From Elmis aenea (taxonomy: Eukaryota; Arthropoda; Insecta; Coleoptera; Elmidae), in NCBI GenBank assembly GCA_947652605.1, contig OX393580.1, forward strand, positions 20,170,159 to 20,234,158: a stretch of 64,000 nucleotides of DNA. Direction: 5' to 3'. How positions within the stretch are numbered: the stretch's first letter is position 1; each line of letters begins with the position of its first letter. The position numbers and the translations under genes are program-made. Shown here piece after piece: positions 25,321-37,309 of this stretch. The notes under the pieces were generated by a model. The model had not been told where the DNA came from. It saw nothing but the letters and a program-made list of their open reading frames with translations, and ran no database searches.

Positions 25321-26222
25321 CAGGGTGCGTTTTAGGTTCCAGGCCGATGTTTTTTTTGAATAACTTTTAAAAGAAACACAATTTTATAATTTATATTTTA
25401 TTGATTGATTATATGGTCTTTAACATTGTGTATGGAATATAATGTTGGTCAGGTGGCCGGCTCCGGCCGTGTCGCAAACGCGAGCTCTTTCGAGCATATT
25501 TTTCATAACATTTTCGCAGACTTCTGGTGTTATTTCAGCAATTTCTTTTCGAATGTTGTCCTTAAGCATCGGGATTGTGGTTGGTTTGTTGGTGTACACC
25601 TTTCCCTTCAAGTACCCCATAGAAAATAATCGGGGGCGGTCAAATCAGGGGATCGTGGAGGCCAGTCGATATCACCACTTTTTGACATTATTCGGCCGGG
25701 GAAAGTTTCTCGCAAAATTTGCATCGTAGCACGAGATGTGTGTGATGTGGCACCGTCCTGTTGAAACCACATGTGCTGTAGGCCCAATCGATCCAATTCG
25801 GGCATAAGAAAGTTTACCAACATGTCACGATAGCGATCACCAGTTACTGTTACAGCATTGCCTCTAGCATCCTCAAAAAAATATGGTCCAATGATGCCAC
25901 CGGCCCAAATGGCGCACCATACAGTCTTTGGCTTTATCTCCCAGTGTATACAAACTTTCAAAACTATTTATTACACGCTGAATGGTTGACTTGCTTGGCA
26001 CATGATTAACACCAAAAAAATCAGGCAGTTTTCTTCGCGTATTTACAATTGAACAATTATTTAAAAAAAAATGTTTTAATAACTTCAACACGTTGTTGCG
26101 GAGATAGATGTTCCATAATAAATTGTTATCGCCCACTCTACACGCCGGTCAAATATGTCAAATGACAGCCAAATTAAAATGGCGGCCGAAGAAAATCGGC
26201 CTGGAACATAAAACGCACCCTG
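25321..26222 (-). mobile_element. DD41D mariner-type element, internally deleted
   Basis: The TIRs CAGGGTGCGTTTTAGGTTCC and, from the right, CAGGGTGCGTTTTATGTTCC continue as AGGCCGAT and are flanked by TA (25319-25320, 26223-26224). At 902 bp it is shorter than an intact copy of about 1.3 kb. The minus strand encodes a broken transposase. The ends are well preserved, so it could have been mobilised in trans. Confidence 0.9.
25420..26136 (-). pseudogene. DD41D mariner transposase pseudogene
   Basis: The start at 26136 gives an N-terminal helix-turn-helix (STIQRVINSFESL), which runs straight into a piece of the catalytic domain (GDKAKDCM, in another frame WEIKPKTVWCAIWAGG). The catalytic domain continues at 25608-25930 with WFQQDGATSHT and SPDLTAPDYFLWG. 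The aspartates of QQDG and APDY are separated by 41 residues. The first catalytic aspartate region is deleted and the C-terminal part (25420-25620) is in a different frame. The DD41D spacing is counted from the sequence; that such families exist in insects is established knowledge. Confidence 0.85.
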
Positions 26223-26648
26223 TATTAAGGGACTAATCGTAAATTTAAACTGATCTGATAGGTTTAATTTTTGCGATAACAGAAAAATTAAGGGCTTTAA
26301 AACCAGGGTTGATAATAATCATGATTAAAATAAAAACATAGATCAAAGACTTAAAACAAAAATCACGATTTAAAAAAATTTCGTTATGCTTAATGACAAA
26401 ACGATTAAATTGTAATTACGTGTACCTACTCCATACACAAAAGAATAGAATACGTAAACACAAGAAAAATTTAAAAAAATTTTAATAATTAAAAAATTTA
26501 AGCTGATCTGATGTTCATATAATCATAGCCTCGTACAGTAACTCTAATTACTAATTTATGTTTGACTTTTCACTTTATTAATAATAGGTAAATTACAATT
26601 AAAGTGACAATAATCAGTTTGTCGCAGCGTAAACGTCAAAATACATTA

Positions 26649-27081
26649 GTCCGCGTTCACAATGAACGTAGTAGATAGTGGTTAGTGGTTAGTGCGTAAT
26701 ACGTAAAAAGTCCGTAACGAAATGTTTACTTGGATAGGTTAGCAACCGACTTGTTTGTAGCATAGCACATAACCTCAATTTAAACGCGGAAGGTTGTTTA
26801 TCAAATTGACACTTCATGTGTTCTACGTATTTATTTCTACATGATGATTTGTGGAGGATTATAAAGGTAATAAGTAGTATTAAACTTCGTTCAAAATTGT
26901 AGTTTCAATTAATTTGAAATATTAAAAACATAGATACTTCATTTTAGTTGCCATAGTTACTACGTAAATCTTACGTTCATTGTGAACACTTGCATTTGAT
27001 TCTATGCATTTCAACTTTAGCTACTAACCACTAACCACTATCCACTATCCACTATCTACTACGTTTATTGTGACCGCGGAC
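26649..27081. mobile_element. PIF/Harbinger-like MITE
   Basis: The ends GTCCGCGTTCACAATGAACG and, from the right, GTCCGCGGTCACAATAAACG continue as TAGTAGATAGTGG with tandem GGTTAGT/GGATAGT units. The flanks are TTA on both sides (26646-26648, 27082-27084). A TTA duplication is typical of PIF/Harbinger elements; that placement is inference. The length is 433 bp and it is non-coding. Confidence 0.8.
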
Positions 27082-27084
27082 TTA

Positions 27085-27660
27085 CACCCGTCACTAACTT
27101 CTACCTAATATGAACATAAACAAACCATGGTAACCGCCAAAATGAATCGTTTTATATTGGAATATTTGATGGTTAATGTTTATTTATTTTATTTTTCATT
27201 AGAAAGACCAGAGAATTTAAATTTTTTTAAAATAAACCAAGCTTTAAAAAAAAAACATTATTAAAAAATTTTAACCCACCAAAAAGTTCTGATAAAAAAA
27301 TTAATTTAATTTTCAGCCCCCTGTGGAGGACGGACATGATTGAAAATATTACGATGGCAAAACATCTGCCAAATATCATTTCTCTACATATTTCCAAATT
27401 TGAGAAATAAAATAAAAACCCAATTTTACCGCTGCCCTTTAGGGGGGTGTAACACCGAAAGGAGACGTCTAAGGAAAAAAATTTATATGAAAGACCCCCC
27501 TTAATTTTTGATAAGAAATCACATCCCGATTTTTTTGCAATTTTTAAGAAACACCCTGCATAAGGCTGCACGTTGAAATTTTAGCTCAGTTTGTCACTAA
27601 ATGTGCTAGTGTACAGGTTTCATCATTTCTAATTTTTATTGATAATAGTAATAAAGGTAT
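27085..27660. repeat. partial mariner-type repeat end and AT-rich DNA
   Basis: The stretch ends with AAAAATTGC...AAACACCCTGCATA (about 27537-27562), whose complement TGCAGGGTGTTT is a mariner-type terminus. A partner end was not found. The minus-strand ORF at 27227-27571 reads through this repeat and is not a gene. Confidence 0.35.
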
Positions 27661-27671
27661 TAGTTCAGTGA

Positions 27672-28870
27672 ATAATAATAATAATAATCTTTATTTGTTC
27701 TGAATATCCCAAAAAAGGTGTAGAACTTGTCACAATAATAATTTACGTACATTACAAATAATATACATAGTTAATAAAAAAGAAGAAAAAACACAGAAAA
27801 ATGATATTTAAATATAACATTTTACAAAGTCAGCATCATTTAAATATTCGCTTACTCCATAGTAAGCTTTAGAAATCAGAACTTTTCTTAATTTCTTCTT
27901 CAATTCGCGGGTGGGAAGATTTATTATACTCTCAGGTGATGTGTTAAATTTATTATATATAGCAATAATTGTGGAGGCTACATTTTTTTGAAGATAGGTA
28001 TATTTGAAACAATCGGGTTTTAGGTTTTTTTTATGTCGCGTATTGGCTGCATGATTTCTTATATTCTCTTCGAACAGATCTACATTATTTTTTACGAACA
28101 TGATGGCTTCGAGGATAAATAGACCGTAAAAGGTTAATGTTTCGTTGTCACGAAAAGTTTCTTTGCAGTGATCTCGGTAGTTCAGGCCAAATATATTTCT
28201 TATACATCGCTTTTGTATAATGAAGAGGCGTTCTGAGTCACTAGCGTTACCCCAAAAAATTACAGCATAGCGTAACCTAGATTCGACATATGCATGATAT
28301 GCAGTTTTGGCCGCGTTTGCATTGACCAATTTTTTTAGGTTTTTTAGTGCAAAAGGGTACCGTGACAGGCTTTGTGACAGGCGTTCGATATGGTATGACC
28401 AGTCCAGTCTAGAGTCAATACATAAACCAAGAAAAGATATTTTATTAACAACATTTATACTTGTGGAATTATTTTGAAATTTTAAGTCGGAGGTTATTTT
28501 ACTTTGTGAAAATTTTATAACTTGCGTTTTATTGACGTTTAAGGTTAGATTATTTAACGTAAACCAATGTTGGAGTTGGCCTAAACAGTCAAAGAGTTTT
28601 AGTTCAGAGTTTTTGGAATCTGAGTCACTAATAATGGCAGAAGTGTCATCGGCAAATTGTATAAGGGAAGTTTTGACAAAATCTGGAAGATCATTTGTAC
28701 AGTATGTATAAGAGGGGGCCCAAGATTGATCCTTGCGGGACTTCTTTTTTGATTTTCTTTTTGTTGGATTTTAGAAATCTACCTGACGTGTCTTTTCCGG
28801 CAACGTATTGGTTTCTTTCCGAAAGATAAGATGTTATAAGATTATGGGCGGTCCCTCGAATAGTTTGTGT
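27672..28870 (-). pseudogene. APE-type non-LTR retrotransposon relic, copy 2 (3' end)
   Basis: The C-terminal ORF is intact at 27808-28329 (ESRLRYAVIFWGNASD, IIQKRCIRNIFGLNYRD) and clearly belongs to the same family as 12458-15001. Above it, broken RT sequence continues to about 28870, where the copy is truncated. Its true 3' end is preserved: AATAAAGATT followed by an ATT repeat on the minus strand (27660-27690). It is inserted within the hAT element 26304-31005. Both copies are partial; this one still shows the 3' terminus that copy 1 lacks. Confidence 0.85.
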
Positions 28871-28889
28871 TCTTCTGTTAGCAATAAAC

Positions 28890-30700
28890 TAATAAGGCAG
28901 ATTATTAATAAGGTCGGGAAGAAAAAACTATGGCATTTGGCAACATTTTGTGGAAATAACTTCAAAGAAAAAAAAACTGGATGTTGAGCCATGTGTAAAT
29001 TATGTGAAAAGGAAATGCAGGGTCTTGTGCACCGATTGAAACAGTACCTCTTAAAGTGCTTGCAGCAAAATGCTTCTAATAGTTTGAGGATCAGTGAAAA
29101 TGTAAGTGATACGGATACAGAAACAACAGTTTCATTTGTAGTCTCAAGCTCAAGATAACTCAAAACAGTATTCATCTGCTGAATTTGTAGAGGAACCTCA
29201 AGCCAGTACTTCAAAAGCTGTAACAATTTCCAAGAAAAGGAAGGTAATTCCTGACAATAAGTTGAATAAATGTAGCTCTGAAAACAAGTCTTCAGTATGT
29301 ACTTCTAAAAATTACAAACACTAAATTGATAAACTAATAGCAAAAGCTGTTTATGCCACGAACAGCAGCTTTAGATGTATTGAACATCTGCAAGTTAAAA
29401 AAGTAATACAAAAGTTACGTCCAGGCTACTACCCACCTTTTAGATTTTGTTTATTTTTAACATTATTAAATGAAATCTATGAAGAGGAGAAAAAGGTTTG
29501 TTTTGGAGAATTGTCGAATTTTTCAGTTTGCATGTCCTTGGATGGCTGGTGAAATATTCATAATGAACTGGTATTCTGTGCAACGGTAACAACAAAAAAT
29601 GGATCTACTTTTTATTTGAAACTATTGATACTTCAGGATATGCACACACAAGTGAGTATTTAACAGATTTGGCAGCTACCTTGATTTAAAAAAAATGCAA
29701 AACAGAATACAACTGCACTGAAACCAGTTTTGTAACTGATAATGCAGCAAATAGGAATAGAATGACAGAGAACATTAAAGAAAAAATTTATTTTTCTGAC
29801 AAAGTTGTTACATATGGATGTTTTGCTCATATTTTAAATTTGCTGTCTAAAGATTTAGAAATTAAAGATGTAAAGGAACATATTGGGCATGTTGTTAAAT
29901 GTTTTCGTAACAATCATCTAGTCAGTGCTAAATATAAAGCAGAAGGTGGAAGAGCGTTAATTTTGACCCAAGATGTACGCTGGAACACTCTTGCAGATTT
30001 TTTAGAAGTATATGTAACGGAATGGCAAAAACTATTAAAAATATGTGAAGAAAACAAAAACGAAATCGACACTATAGTAAGTCAAAAGGTGTCAAACGTT
30101 CATATTAAAAGACTAGCAGGACTTTTTAGCCATTTTAAAACCGATTTACATAGCCTTAGATAGGGTTAAAAAAATTGCCTTTTTATCAAATGCAGTTGAA
30201 GTGTGGAAAGAACAGGAGTCCACTTAACAATAACGATAAACGTAAACCAAAAGCTTACCTATATTTAAAAAAAAGATATAATAAAGCTATGACCCCGTAC
30301 CACTATTTAGCCTTCTTATTGGATCCCACAAAAACAAAATATACATTAACAGTGAGTGAAAAGGAAACCACTTTGCAAGCTGCAGAAGAAAGATATCCTG
30401 ATAACAGCTTATTACCCATAGTAATAAAGAGAACGTGCTTCTAACGTTCTCGTCCATTTATTAAAGTGATGTATTCCGGAAATATTAATAAAAAAATTAA
30501 CAGCAGTTGAGTGGCGAACGCCTGACATTGCAACAATTTTACCTATGGTACAACAATTACTATGCAGTGTCGCTTCATCTGCATCGGTTGAACGAGTGTT
30601 TTCGTCTTTCTGTTTAGTACACTCAAATTTACGGAACCGGCTGGGCATTAAAAAAGCAGGAAAATTTGTATTTCTCTTTAAATATTATAATAATAATAGT
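28890..30700 (+). pseudogene. hAT transposase pseudogene (BED finger to dimerisation domain)
   Basis: The order is that of a hAT transposase. A BED-type zinc finger lies at about 28935-29065 (MCKLCEKEMQGLVHRLKQYL). SLDGW follows at about 29530, then the catalytic block 29762-30163 (GCFAHILNLLSKDL, QDVRWNT). The C-terminal dimerisation domain is at about 30510-30700 (SSASVERVFSS, SNLRNRLGIKKAGKFVFLF). Stops and frame changes separate the blocks, for example in the finger, around 29690 and at 30163-30175. It belongs to the element 26304-31005. The family cuts DNA leaving 8-bp duplications, as seen at the flanks. Confidence 0.9.
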
Positions 30701-31183
30701 GAGGTAATTATTATCGGGATTTTGAAAACCAATTTTATTTTTTTATATTAGTGATAGGTACATATAAAATGTGTGTATGAAATAAAAAATTGGAGCATAG
30801 ACCTATATTTTTAATTTTTAGGGAATTCTTGTTTATGTTTATATTAATAACGAATTTATTATTTTGAATTTGTGGAAAATAAATAATTTTTTCCCTTCAT
30901 GTTGTAATTACTTTGATATGTTGTTTTATACATTTAAAAAATCACTTGATTTAAATTAACAAATCATTTGATTTAAATCGTAATTTAATTTTTAGCTTAA
31001 CCCTGCTTAAAACTCTTAATTAGTTCATAGTATCTAAAACGTAAAAAATGTGACAAAAGTTACTTTTCGAACACGAAAATTAAGATAACGTTTAGTGAGC
31101 GAATGATATGTAGTTTTTTTTTTTGTAGCTATCTTGTAGCGTTCTGCAACCTTGACGGATTTACTATATTTGGTAAATATATA

Positions 31184-32540
31184 AGGTAATTCCAGGACAG
31201 TTGCCCCACCTTAGGTAAAAAAATCACCTTTCAATAATGTTTGACTTTTTAGTCTCCGAAAAAATGGAAATGCATAGCCAATTTAATTGAGAATAACGCA
31301 CGACATTCAAAATTTGAATATTACGACCGAGAGTTTACAAAAAAAAATTAAGCAAAACCATGTTTTTGGCCATCTCTCCCGACAGTGCGGGTGAGATGCC
31401 CCATATAAATGGGAGTGATGCCCCGGCCTTAAACGATCAATGAAACCAAAAATATTTAATCCAAAATATATTTTATTGATATGTTACGAATCGTACGCTC
31501 GACTGATCACATCAAATTAACACACTTACGAGTTACGACGTCGTTATGTACGACGACGATAACGACGGTAAAGGAGGACGAACGTTTCGACACTTAGTCT
31601 GCTTGTTCGTCTTTTTAAAATATTGAGCTCGACGTCGGCGCTCGGAGTTAGAACCCACTGATAATGATAGTCGCTTTAAATTTTTTTAATATAATTTATT
31701 TACAGAACTAAGAAGTTTGTTTAAGATTACAACTTGCCTGGTATTGAATGAGAACTTGTATCGAATTAATGCATGCATTCGAATAACAACTTGAATTATA
31801 ATGTATTTTGCAACTTTACTTACTACCTAGCTATTACAAAAATATTATCCCTTTGCTACGGCTGGTCATTCTAGCTAAGGGATTTGTCCCTGAACTCTGA
31901 ACACATGTTAAAAAGATTTTGGTTTTCTTAATGCTTCCCTCAATTGTTCTGAAGACCATTGCCTTCTGGTTTTACCAGATGTTTTCCTCTTATACGTCAT
32001 AGGTAGGCATCTCTGAGCATAATTTATTTTTCATAAATAATGCCAATATAGTCTTTCTAGGATGATTGTGTTACAGTATTAATTAATTAATTAATTAGTA
32101 GTTGTTGTATTGTGTATAAGGAATAGATGTTCCACAGGGGCATCTGTACTTCGATAAAATGGGGCAACTCTCCTTTTAGTACAGGTTAGATGCCCAGGGA
32201 AAAATATGTATGAAACTTAAAAGATACCGGTGTATTCTATTGCAATAATAACCTTAACAATGTGTTTGAGGAGCTGGCTAAAAGTATTCCATGAAAAATA
32301 ATAAATTTCGAATTGCCGGTATTTTTAAGTTATTACTACATTATAGCGCTATGTTAAAATCGTTGAACTCATCTTTATTTTGTTGAAAACCGCACACCAC
32401 TCGAAATTTTTGCCAACGGCAGTATGCCTTTAAGTTAATACGGAACAATAATACGGTACAAATGTTGACATCTGTCATTAGCATGCGAAAATAGAACAAC
32501 CGAGGCATCTCCCAGTAGGGCAACTCTCCCGGAATTACCT
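31184..32540 (-). mobile_element. pogo-like element with TA target site
   Basis: The TIRs AGGTAATTCCAGGACAGTTG and, from the right, AGGTAATTCCGGGAGAGTTG continue as CCC and are flanked by TA (31182-31183, 32541-32542). GGGGCA/TGCCCC motifs recur throughout (for example about 31389, 31420, 32136 and 32160). The minus strand carries the beginning of a pogo transposase at 31908-32000. At 1357 bp with most of the gene missing, it is non-autonomous. The ORF at 32341-32586 is not a gene. Confidence 0.8.
31908..32000 (-). pseudogene. pogo transposase N-terminal fragment
   Basis: ATG at 32000, stop at 31908, 30 codons: MTYKRKTSGKTRRQWSSEQL and a few residues more. The RQWSSEQLREAL segment is the start of the psq-type helix-turn-helix that pogo transposases use to bind their ends. 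The rest of the DNA-binding domain and the DDE domain are absent. It links the TA-flanked G-rich elements of this window to pogo. Confidence 0.7.
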
Positions 32541-32542
32541 TA

Positions 32543-34058
32543 GGTATAATCTTATGCTTACATTTGTGGTTGATTTTAACCTTCAACCTTTTAACAAATA
32601 TTATTTAGCTTTGTTGTCAAAGCATTATTTTATATTTCAATCCAACTAACTAACTTTTAACAGATAGGTTGCTTTGATTATTTGCTGCTAGGTAAATATG
32701 CGTTTACAAAACCAAGTAAACAATTTAAACAGCTCTCGAATTGTTTGTTAATACATGTCCGACAAGATTAAATCTGTTAATTTAATACAAACTGATAGGG
32801 AAAGCTTAATAATTAACTGTATTTTAAGGGATTTACAAAGTAAACTAATTGTAAGGAATTTAATTACATTTAGACTAAAAAACTTAGCTTAATGTAGAAG
32901 ATTTTGTTGAGCAAAAAATTTATTAAAATACGTTGACTGACAACTGAGTTAAGGTGCCCCAAAATCTTTTCTTGCTAAATTTTATGTTGAATTGTGCGTA
33001 ATTAATTTTTTGAGCTTCCCTGAGTGTGACAGGTTTAACACTGAAATTTTCACCGAAAAATAGTTGGGAAATTGTTGTGTATCAATTGTAAATGCTAAGC
33101 AGCGTATTTCATTTGTTTTGTAAAAATTGATCGCAAAGTGGCCATCAATCAAATATAGCAGACTGATAAATGCTTTGTCAATAGTAGAACGAATTTACAC
33201 ATGACATGCTATATATCAACTATGATAATTCAATTATTATCGATAGACTGGTTTAAATCTTTCGCTTAAAAAAGAATTTTGCTGGTATTATGCTATTTTC
33301 TTGGGCTCCTTGGCTTTATACTTCTACATTTTTTAAACTAAAATTGCATTTTTTATCTTGAAAAACGGTTTATCACATTTTATGTTGTAAATTAAAATGG
33401 CAATTAAATCACAGCAGATATTTGTCACGAGTTATTTAAATTTCCATTATGACTCCGGATTGCAATTTAAAAATTTATTACAATAGCACTTTTTAAATTG
33501 AAATTGCCGTCAAACTGATTACCAATTCGATGCATATAGGAAAATACAGCGACGGAAAACGTTAAGTCTATCCAACCGTAAAATATAATGGCACTTGTTG
33601 CATGTTTTCATTAAATTCTCTCGCAGAATTTGAGCTGCATTCCAATTTCCTTACATCTATTAAGTTAAATCTATTTTTAATTTTGGTTTCGTTCAGCAAA
33701 TTAATGAGAATTTTAACTATTTTTCTTTAATTAAACGGCTAGTATAAATCAAAATGGTTTCTTAAAAAATAAAAACTTGACTATCGCATATTAACAAACA
33801 AACAAAATGTATCGATTTTAATAAACGCATACGACCAAAGCGTTAGTCTAAACTGTGAATACTAATTTCAAATTTCTACTGTTGATAATAAGAAACTTAA
33901 AAATACAATTCGAAGTTGATGTTACATTTTGCAGTATATTTCAGAAACTGCATATTATTCAATTTCTTAGCATATTGAAACATATTTTTCTGCTAGTTTA
34001 ACATAATTTTATCATCTAAACGTTTTACCATTGGGTACGTTGAATTAATAGAAAAGAA
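32543..34058. other. intergenic, nothing recognised
   Basis: About 1.5 kb of AT-rich DNA with no supported exon or repeat end. Confidence 0.4.
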
Positions 34059-34059
34059 A

Positions 34060-34950
34060 ATTAGCGAAGTTCTTCCTTTTAATCTTCTCGTCCATAATAC
34101 TAATTTATCTTCAAAGGCTTGGATCTTTTCTGCAGCCTCTAGTATATGTATTTACGCCTCTTCCTTGAACATACATTCAAAGTGTTCAATATGTCAAACA
34201 CATATGCAAGGTATGCTAAAGAAACAACAGAGTTTGGATCTGTGAAACGTTTAAGCAGGCGATTGCTTTTCCGTCAAAAATAATCCAACTTCTTCGCACA
34301 AAGCTTTGAACACACGACGATTTGCTCGTATGAAATTAACAACCTGGACCACAACAGTCAACACGTCTTACAAGTAAAATGGAAGGGTTTTTGATGTCAA
34401 AGCGTAGGTACCGATGGAACATACGGTGAGTTGAGACTTTTTTTTTACCAAGAGCAGTAAATCCTGAATTTTTTCCCAACATGGCATAAGCTCCATCGGT
34501 ACAAATAGATCCAACAAAAATCCCATGAAAGTCCATTAGCTTCAGAAAAATTGTTTATCATAGAGAAAATGTCAACTGCCTTTGTTGTTGCTTGCAAATA
34601 TTCACAAAACAAAAATTCTTCTTTGATTTCACTTTCATTCACATATCGAACGAACATAAGAAGTTGCGCCCAATTGGAGACATTCGTTGACTCATCTTGA
34701 CCGGACTCTTTTTTATTTGCTCCACCACTATAGTTTTTTTTTGTTATATCTTCCGACAAATCCTTGATTCGATCATGGATGGTATTGTTTAATAATGGAA
34801 TCTGTGCTATTTCTTGTTTTGCATCTTTACCACACATTAGCTCATTTCCATTGCACAGAGCTTAACTAGTGTTTCTGCAACTTTTACGACTTTTTTTCTT
34901 TTGTGATCCGTAATGTCACGCTAGCTTTAAGCGCTGTCTTTTTTGCGAAT
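34060..34950 (-). pseudogene. hAT (Buster/ZBED5-like) transposase fragment
   Basis: The minus strand reads NVSNWAQLLMFVRYVNESEI, then EFLFCEYLQATTKAVDIF at 34445-34837. In a shifted frame come GSICTDGAYAMLGKNSGF (34336-34536) and, further down with stops, NRRVFKALCEEVGLF and KIQAFEDKLVLW (34060-34330). This is the catalytic-domain order of the hAT group that also gave rise to ZBED5/FAM200-type genes. At least three frame breaks occur and both ends are missing. The insertion boundaries were not found. Confidence 0.8.
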
Positions 34951-35199
34951 AAAATCTGTGATTTTGAATGGCTTCTGTTATGAGGTTCGATTTTAAGAAA
35001 AACAAACATTTGGTCTTAACACTTAATTTAAATAAAAATTTTAAAAACCAAAAATATATTTAATGAAACGAAAAAATATTCACAACTAAAAATCAAACTA
35101 GATGTTAAAGGTTAGAAAATTGCTTTTGTAATTGTTGAAATTGAATGTATGATAGAAATAATAAAATATCGACGGGCGCGTGTACCGTGTAGATACCTA

Positions 35200-35640
35200 T
35201 ATTGAAAATTGCAACTTAAGCAAAAATAGGTTATACATTATTGAATTCAGAATAAAATGCTTTACAAATAACGTTAAAATCAGATATAGCGTCCATAAGA
35301 AAAAATGCACCTGATGATAGTTTAATAAAAGCGAAACGTCGTATGGAAAATATAATTGGGGATTTTGATTCCTTGCAAAAAGTGGCCATGAAATGTGTTT
35401 ACAAAAATGAAATTTGACATCAAATGAAAAAGTTACGGGCAAAAAACAAAAATCCATTTTTTACTTTTTTCCCTATAATTCAAAAACTAAAAGAGCTAGA
35501 TAAATTCTGTTTGCGTCAAATTATTAAGCACCTAAATTATACAACTTTGCCCTAATTTAACCGAAGTCGCTACTCTTACCGTTTACGAGATCCCAATAGT
35601 AGCTCTGGAAAAACGAGAACCCTGTATATTACTTTTACTT
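35200..35640. repeat. dispersed repeat, also present at 40405-40796
   Basis: This segment is clearly similar to the right part of the element at 39533-40792: AATTCAGAATAAAAT near the left, GATTCCTTGCAAAAAGTGGC in the middle, and the end GAGAACCCTGTATAT. It is probably a truncated copy of the same DNA transposon with its ACAGGGTT-type terminus at about 35628-35636. The minus-strand ORF at 35197-35457 lies in it and is not a gene. Confidence 0.6.
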
Positions 35641-36393
35641 TTTTTTTTCTTAACTTTTAATTGCTTTAAAAAATTACATCAAATTTTCTTCACGACATTT
35701 AAAAACGAAACTTCTTGTCCTTAATATATTTCACGTCAGAACGTCCTATGTTTTTGACAACTCGCTTAATTGCGACGTTTTTTATTATTTACTTTTAATC
35801 TGACGCGTTAAAAGTTGGTAGTTAAACATTTTAGAGTAGAAAAATTTTAATTAGTGGTGTGTAAATATCGGTAAAGCCATTACGTCTGGAATTACAAGTT
35901 CTGGCGGTGAAGTAACAAATAAAAATGTAGTGTACGTGACTTACTGCATATCTTTTTTGTAAATACGGTTTAAAATATCAGGGTATCAGGGAGTCTATGT
36001 TAAGAGTGACTTATGCCGAATTTACATTGGTATAGTAGCTCATGCAAGTTACTAAATCAAGTAAGGAAATTTAGGTACTTCCAACGTGTAGACAGTTTCG
36101 TTTAGTATTAGTACAAATAAACAATTTAGTAATTTTTTGAGTAGCTAAAGTAAATAGAAATCATTTTTTGTTACTTGAGGACGATATTCCATTTTCTGCC
36201 AATTACTAAATAATTTCAAAAAATTTGGTGTAGACCACATATACAGTGTAGACAAAAAGTAGCGTAACGGATCAATATCTCGTATTGTGACAACTGTACA
36301 ACTTTTAAATAAAATACTCACAAGGGAAGGTCACGATACGTTGTCGCTAGAATTTGATTTCGGCTGTGTTTATTACATCAAGGGCATCAAAAC
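35641..36393. other. intergenic left of the duplicated block
   Basis: No supported exon. ACAGTGTAGACAAAAAGTAG at about 36243-36262 resembles a transposon terminus found inverted at about 43900-43928. The last eight bases, ATCAAAAC (36386-36393), occupy the TSD position of the following hAT element but do not match its right-hand TSD. Confidence 0.5.
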
Positions 36394-37309
36394 CAGGCCC
36401 GGACTGGCCATCTGGCAGTTCGGGCAAATGCCCGAAGGGCCGGTGCCCGAATGGGCCGGTCCAAGCTACGGGCTTAATAAGTTTGGCGCTGAAGTAAAAG
36501 GAGCGCAAAAATTATGATAAAAGGTGGCATTATAACATTTGCCCGTATAATACGGGCCGTATTCAATCTTAACGTTTTTCAGGGGCTCCACAATACGCAA
36601 TAGCGTCGTATGTTTGATCGCGCCACTCGTGTTTCAGAAATAGTCCCGATATTATCCATAACCTGACGCATAGCTATAGATGGCGTGTGCATGTGTATAT
36701 AGTAGTTTCATAATCTACTTATTTTATAAAACACATTGTTTATTAAACAGATTCATAATAAATATATTGATGCGAGTTTATTAAGTCTGCGTAAGTGGTT
36801 ACCATATAAAGCTTTTAGTGGGCCATAGAAGTTGATGCATGGTCTAAAATTAATTTTAAGATGGAAAAATATTATTAAAAATTCATGACACTAGATTTTA
36901 GAGATTTTAGAAATATTCGCAAGAGTAAAGTGCCCGTATTTTAGGTTTTCAAAAAACTTTTTTTGAAACTTTTTTAAAATTCTTAAAATACTAGCACTTT
37001 ACTCTTGCAAATATTTCTAAAATCGCTAAAATCTAGTGTCATATGAATTTTTATTGAATTTTTTTGAAACTTAAAATTAGTTTTAGACCATGCACCAACT
37101 TTTCCTAGGGATAACATTTTTTGAGAAACCTACAATAAAAATCTTTTCCATTTGTTGCAGACTTTTTGAATGTTAAAATTACTTCAAAAATAAAAATTTA
37201 AATTTTAACGTCAAATTTTACATTTTGGTTTTATTATTAATTCTAAATAATCTTTTCCCATGAGTTTTTTTTTGTGTATAGGTAAGTTGTTTTCAATAAG
37301 GGCACATTA

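Larger units (their letters stand above)
26304..31005 (+). mobile_element. autonomous-size hAT element, dead, with two inserts
   Basis: The left end CAGGGTTGATAATAATC and the right end, read inward as CAGGGTTAAGCTAAAAATT, share the CAGGGTT tip of hAT elements. Flanking 8-mers are TTTAAAAC (26296-26303) and CTTAAAAC (31006-31013), identical at 7 of 8 positions. A broken hAT transposase in the plus direction fills 28890-30700. A TTA-flanked MITE (26649-27081) and a non-LTR fragment (27672-28870) are inserted in its 5' part, accounting for the 4.7-kb length. Confidence 0.75.
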
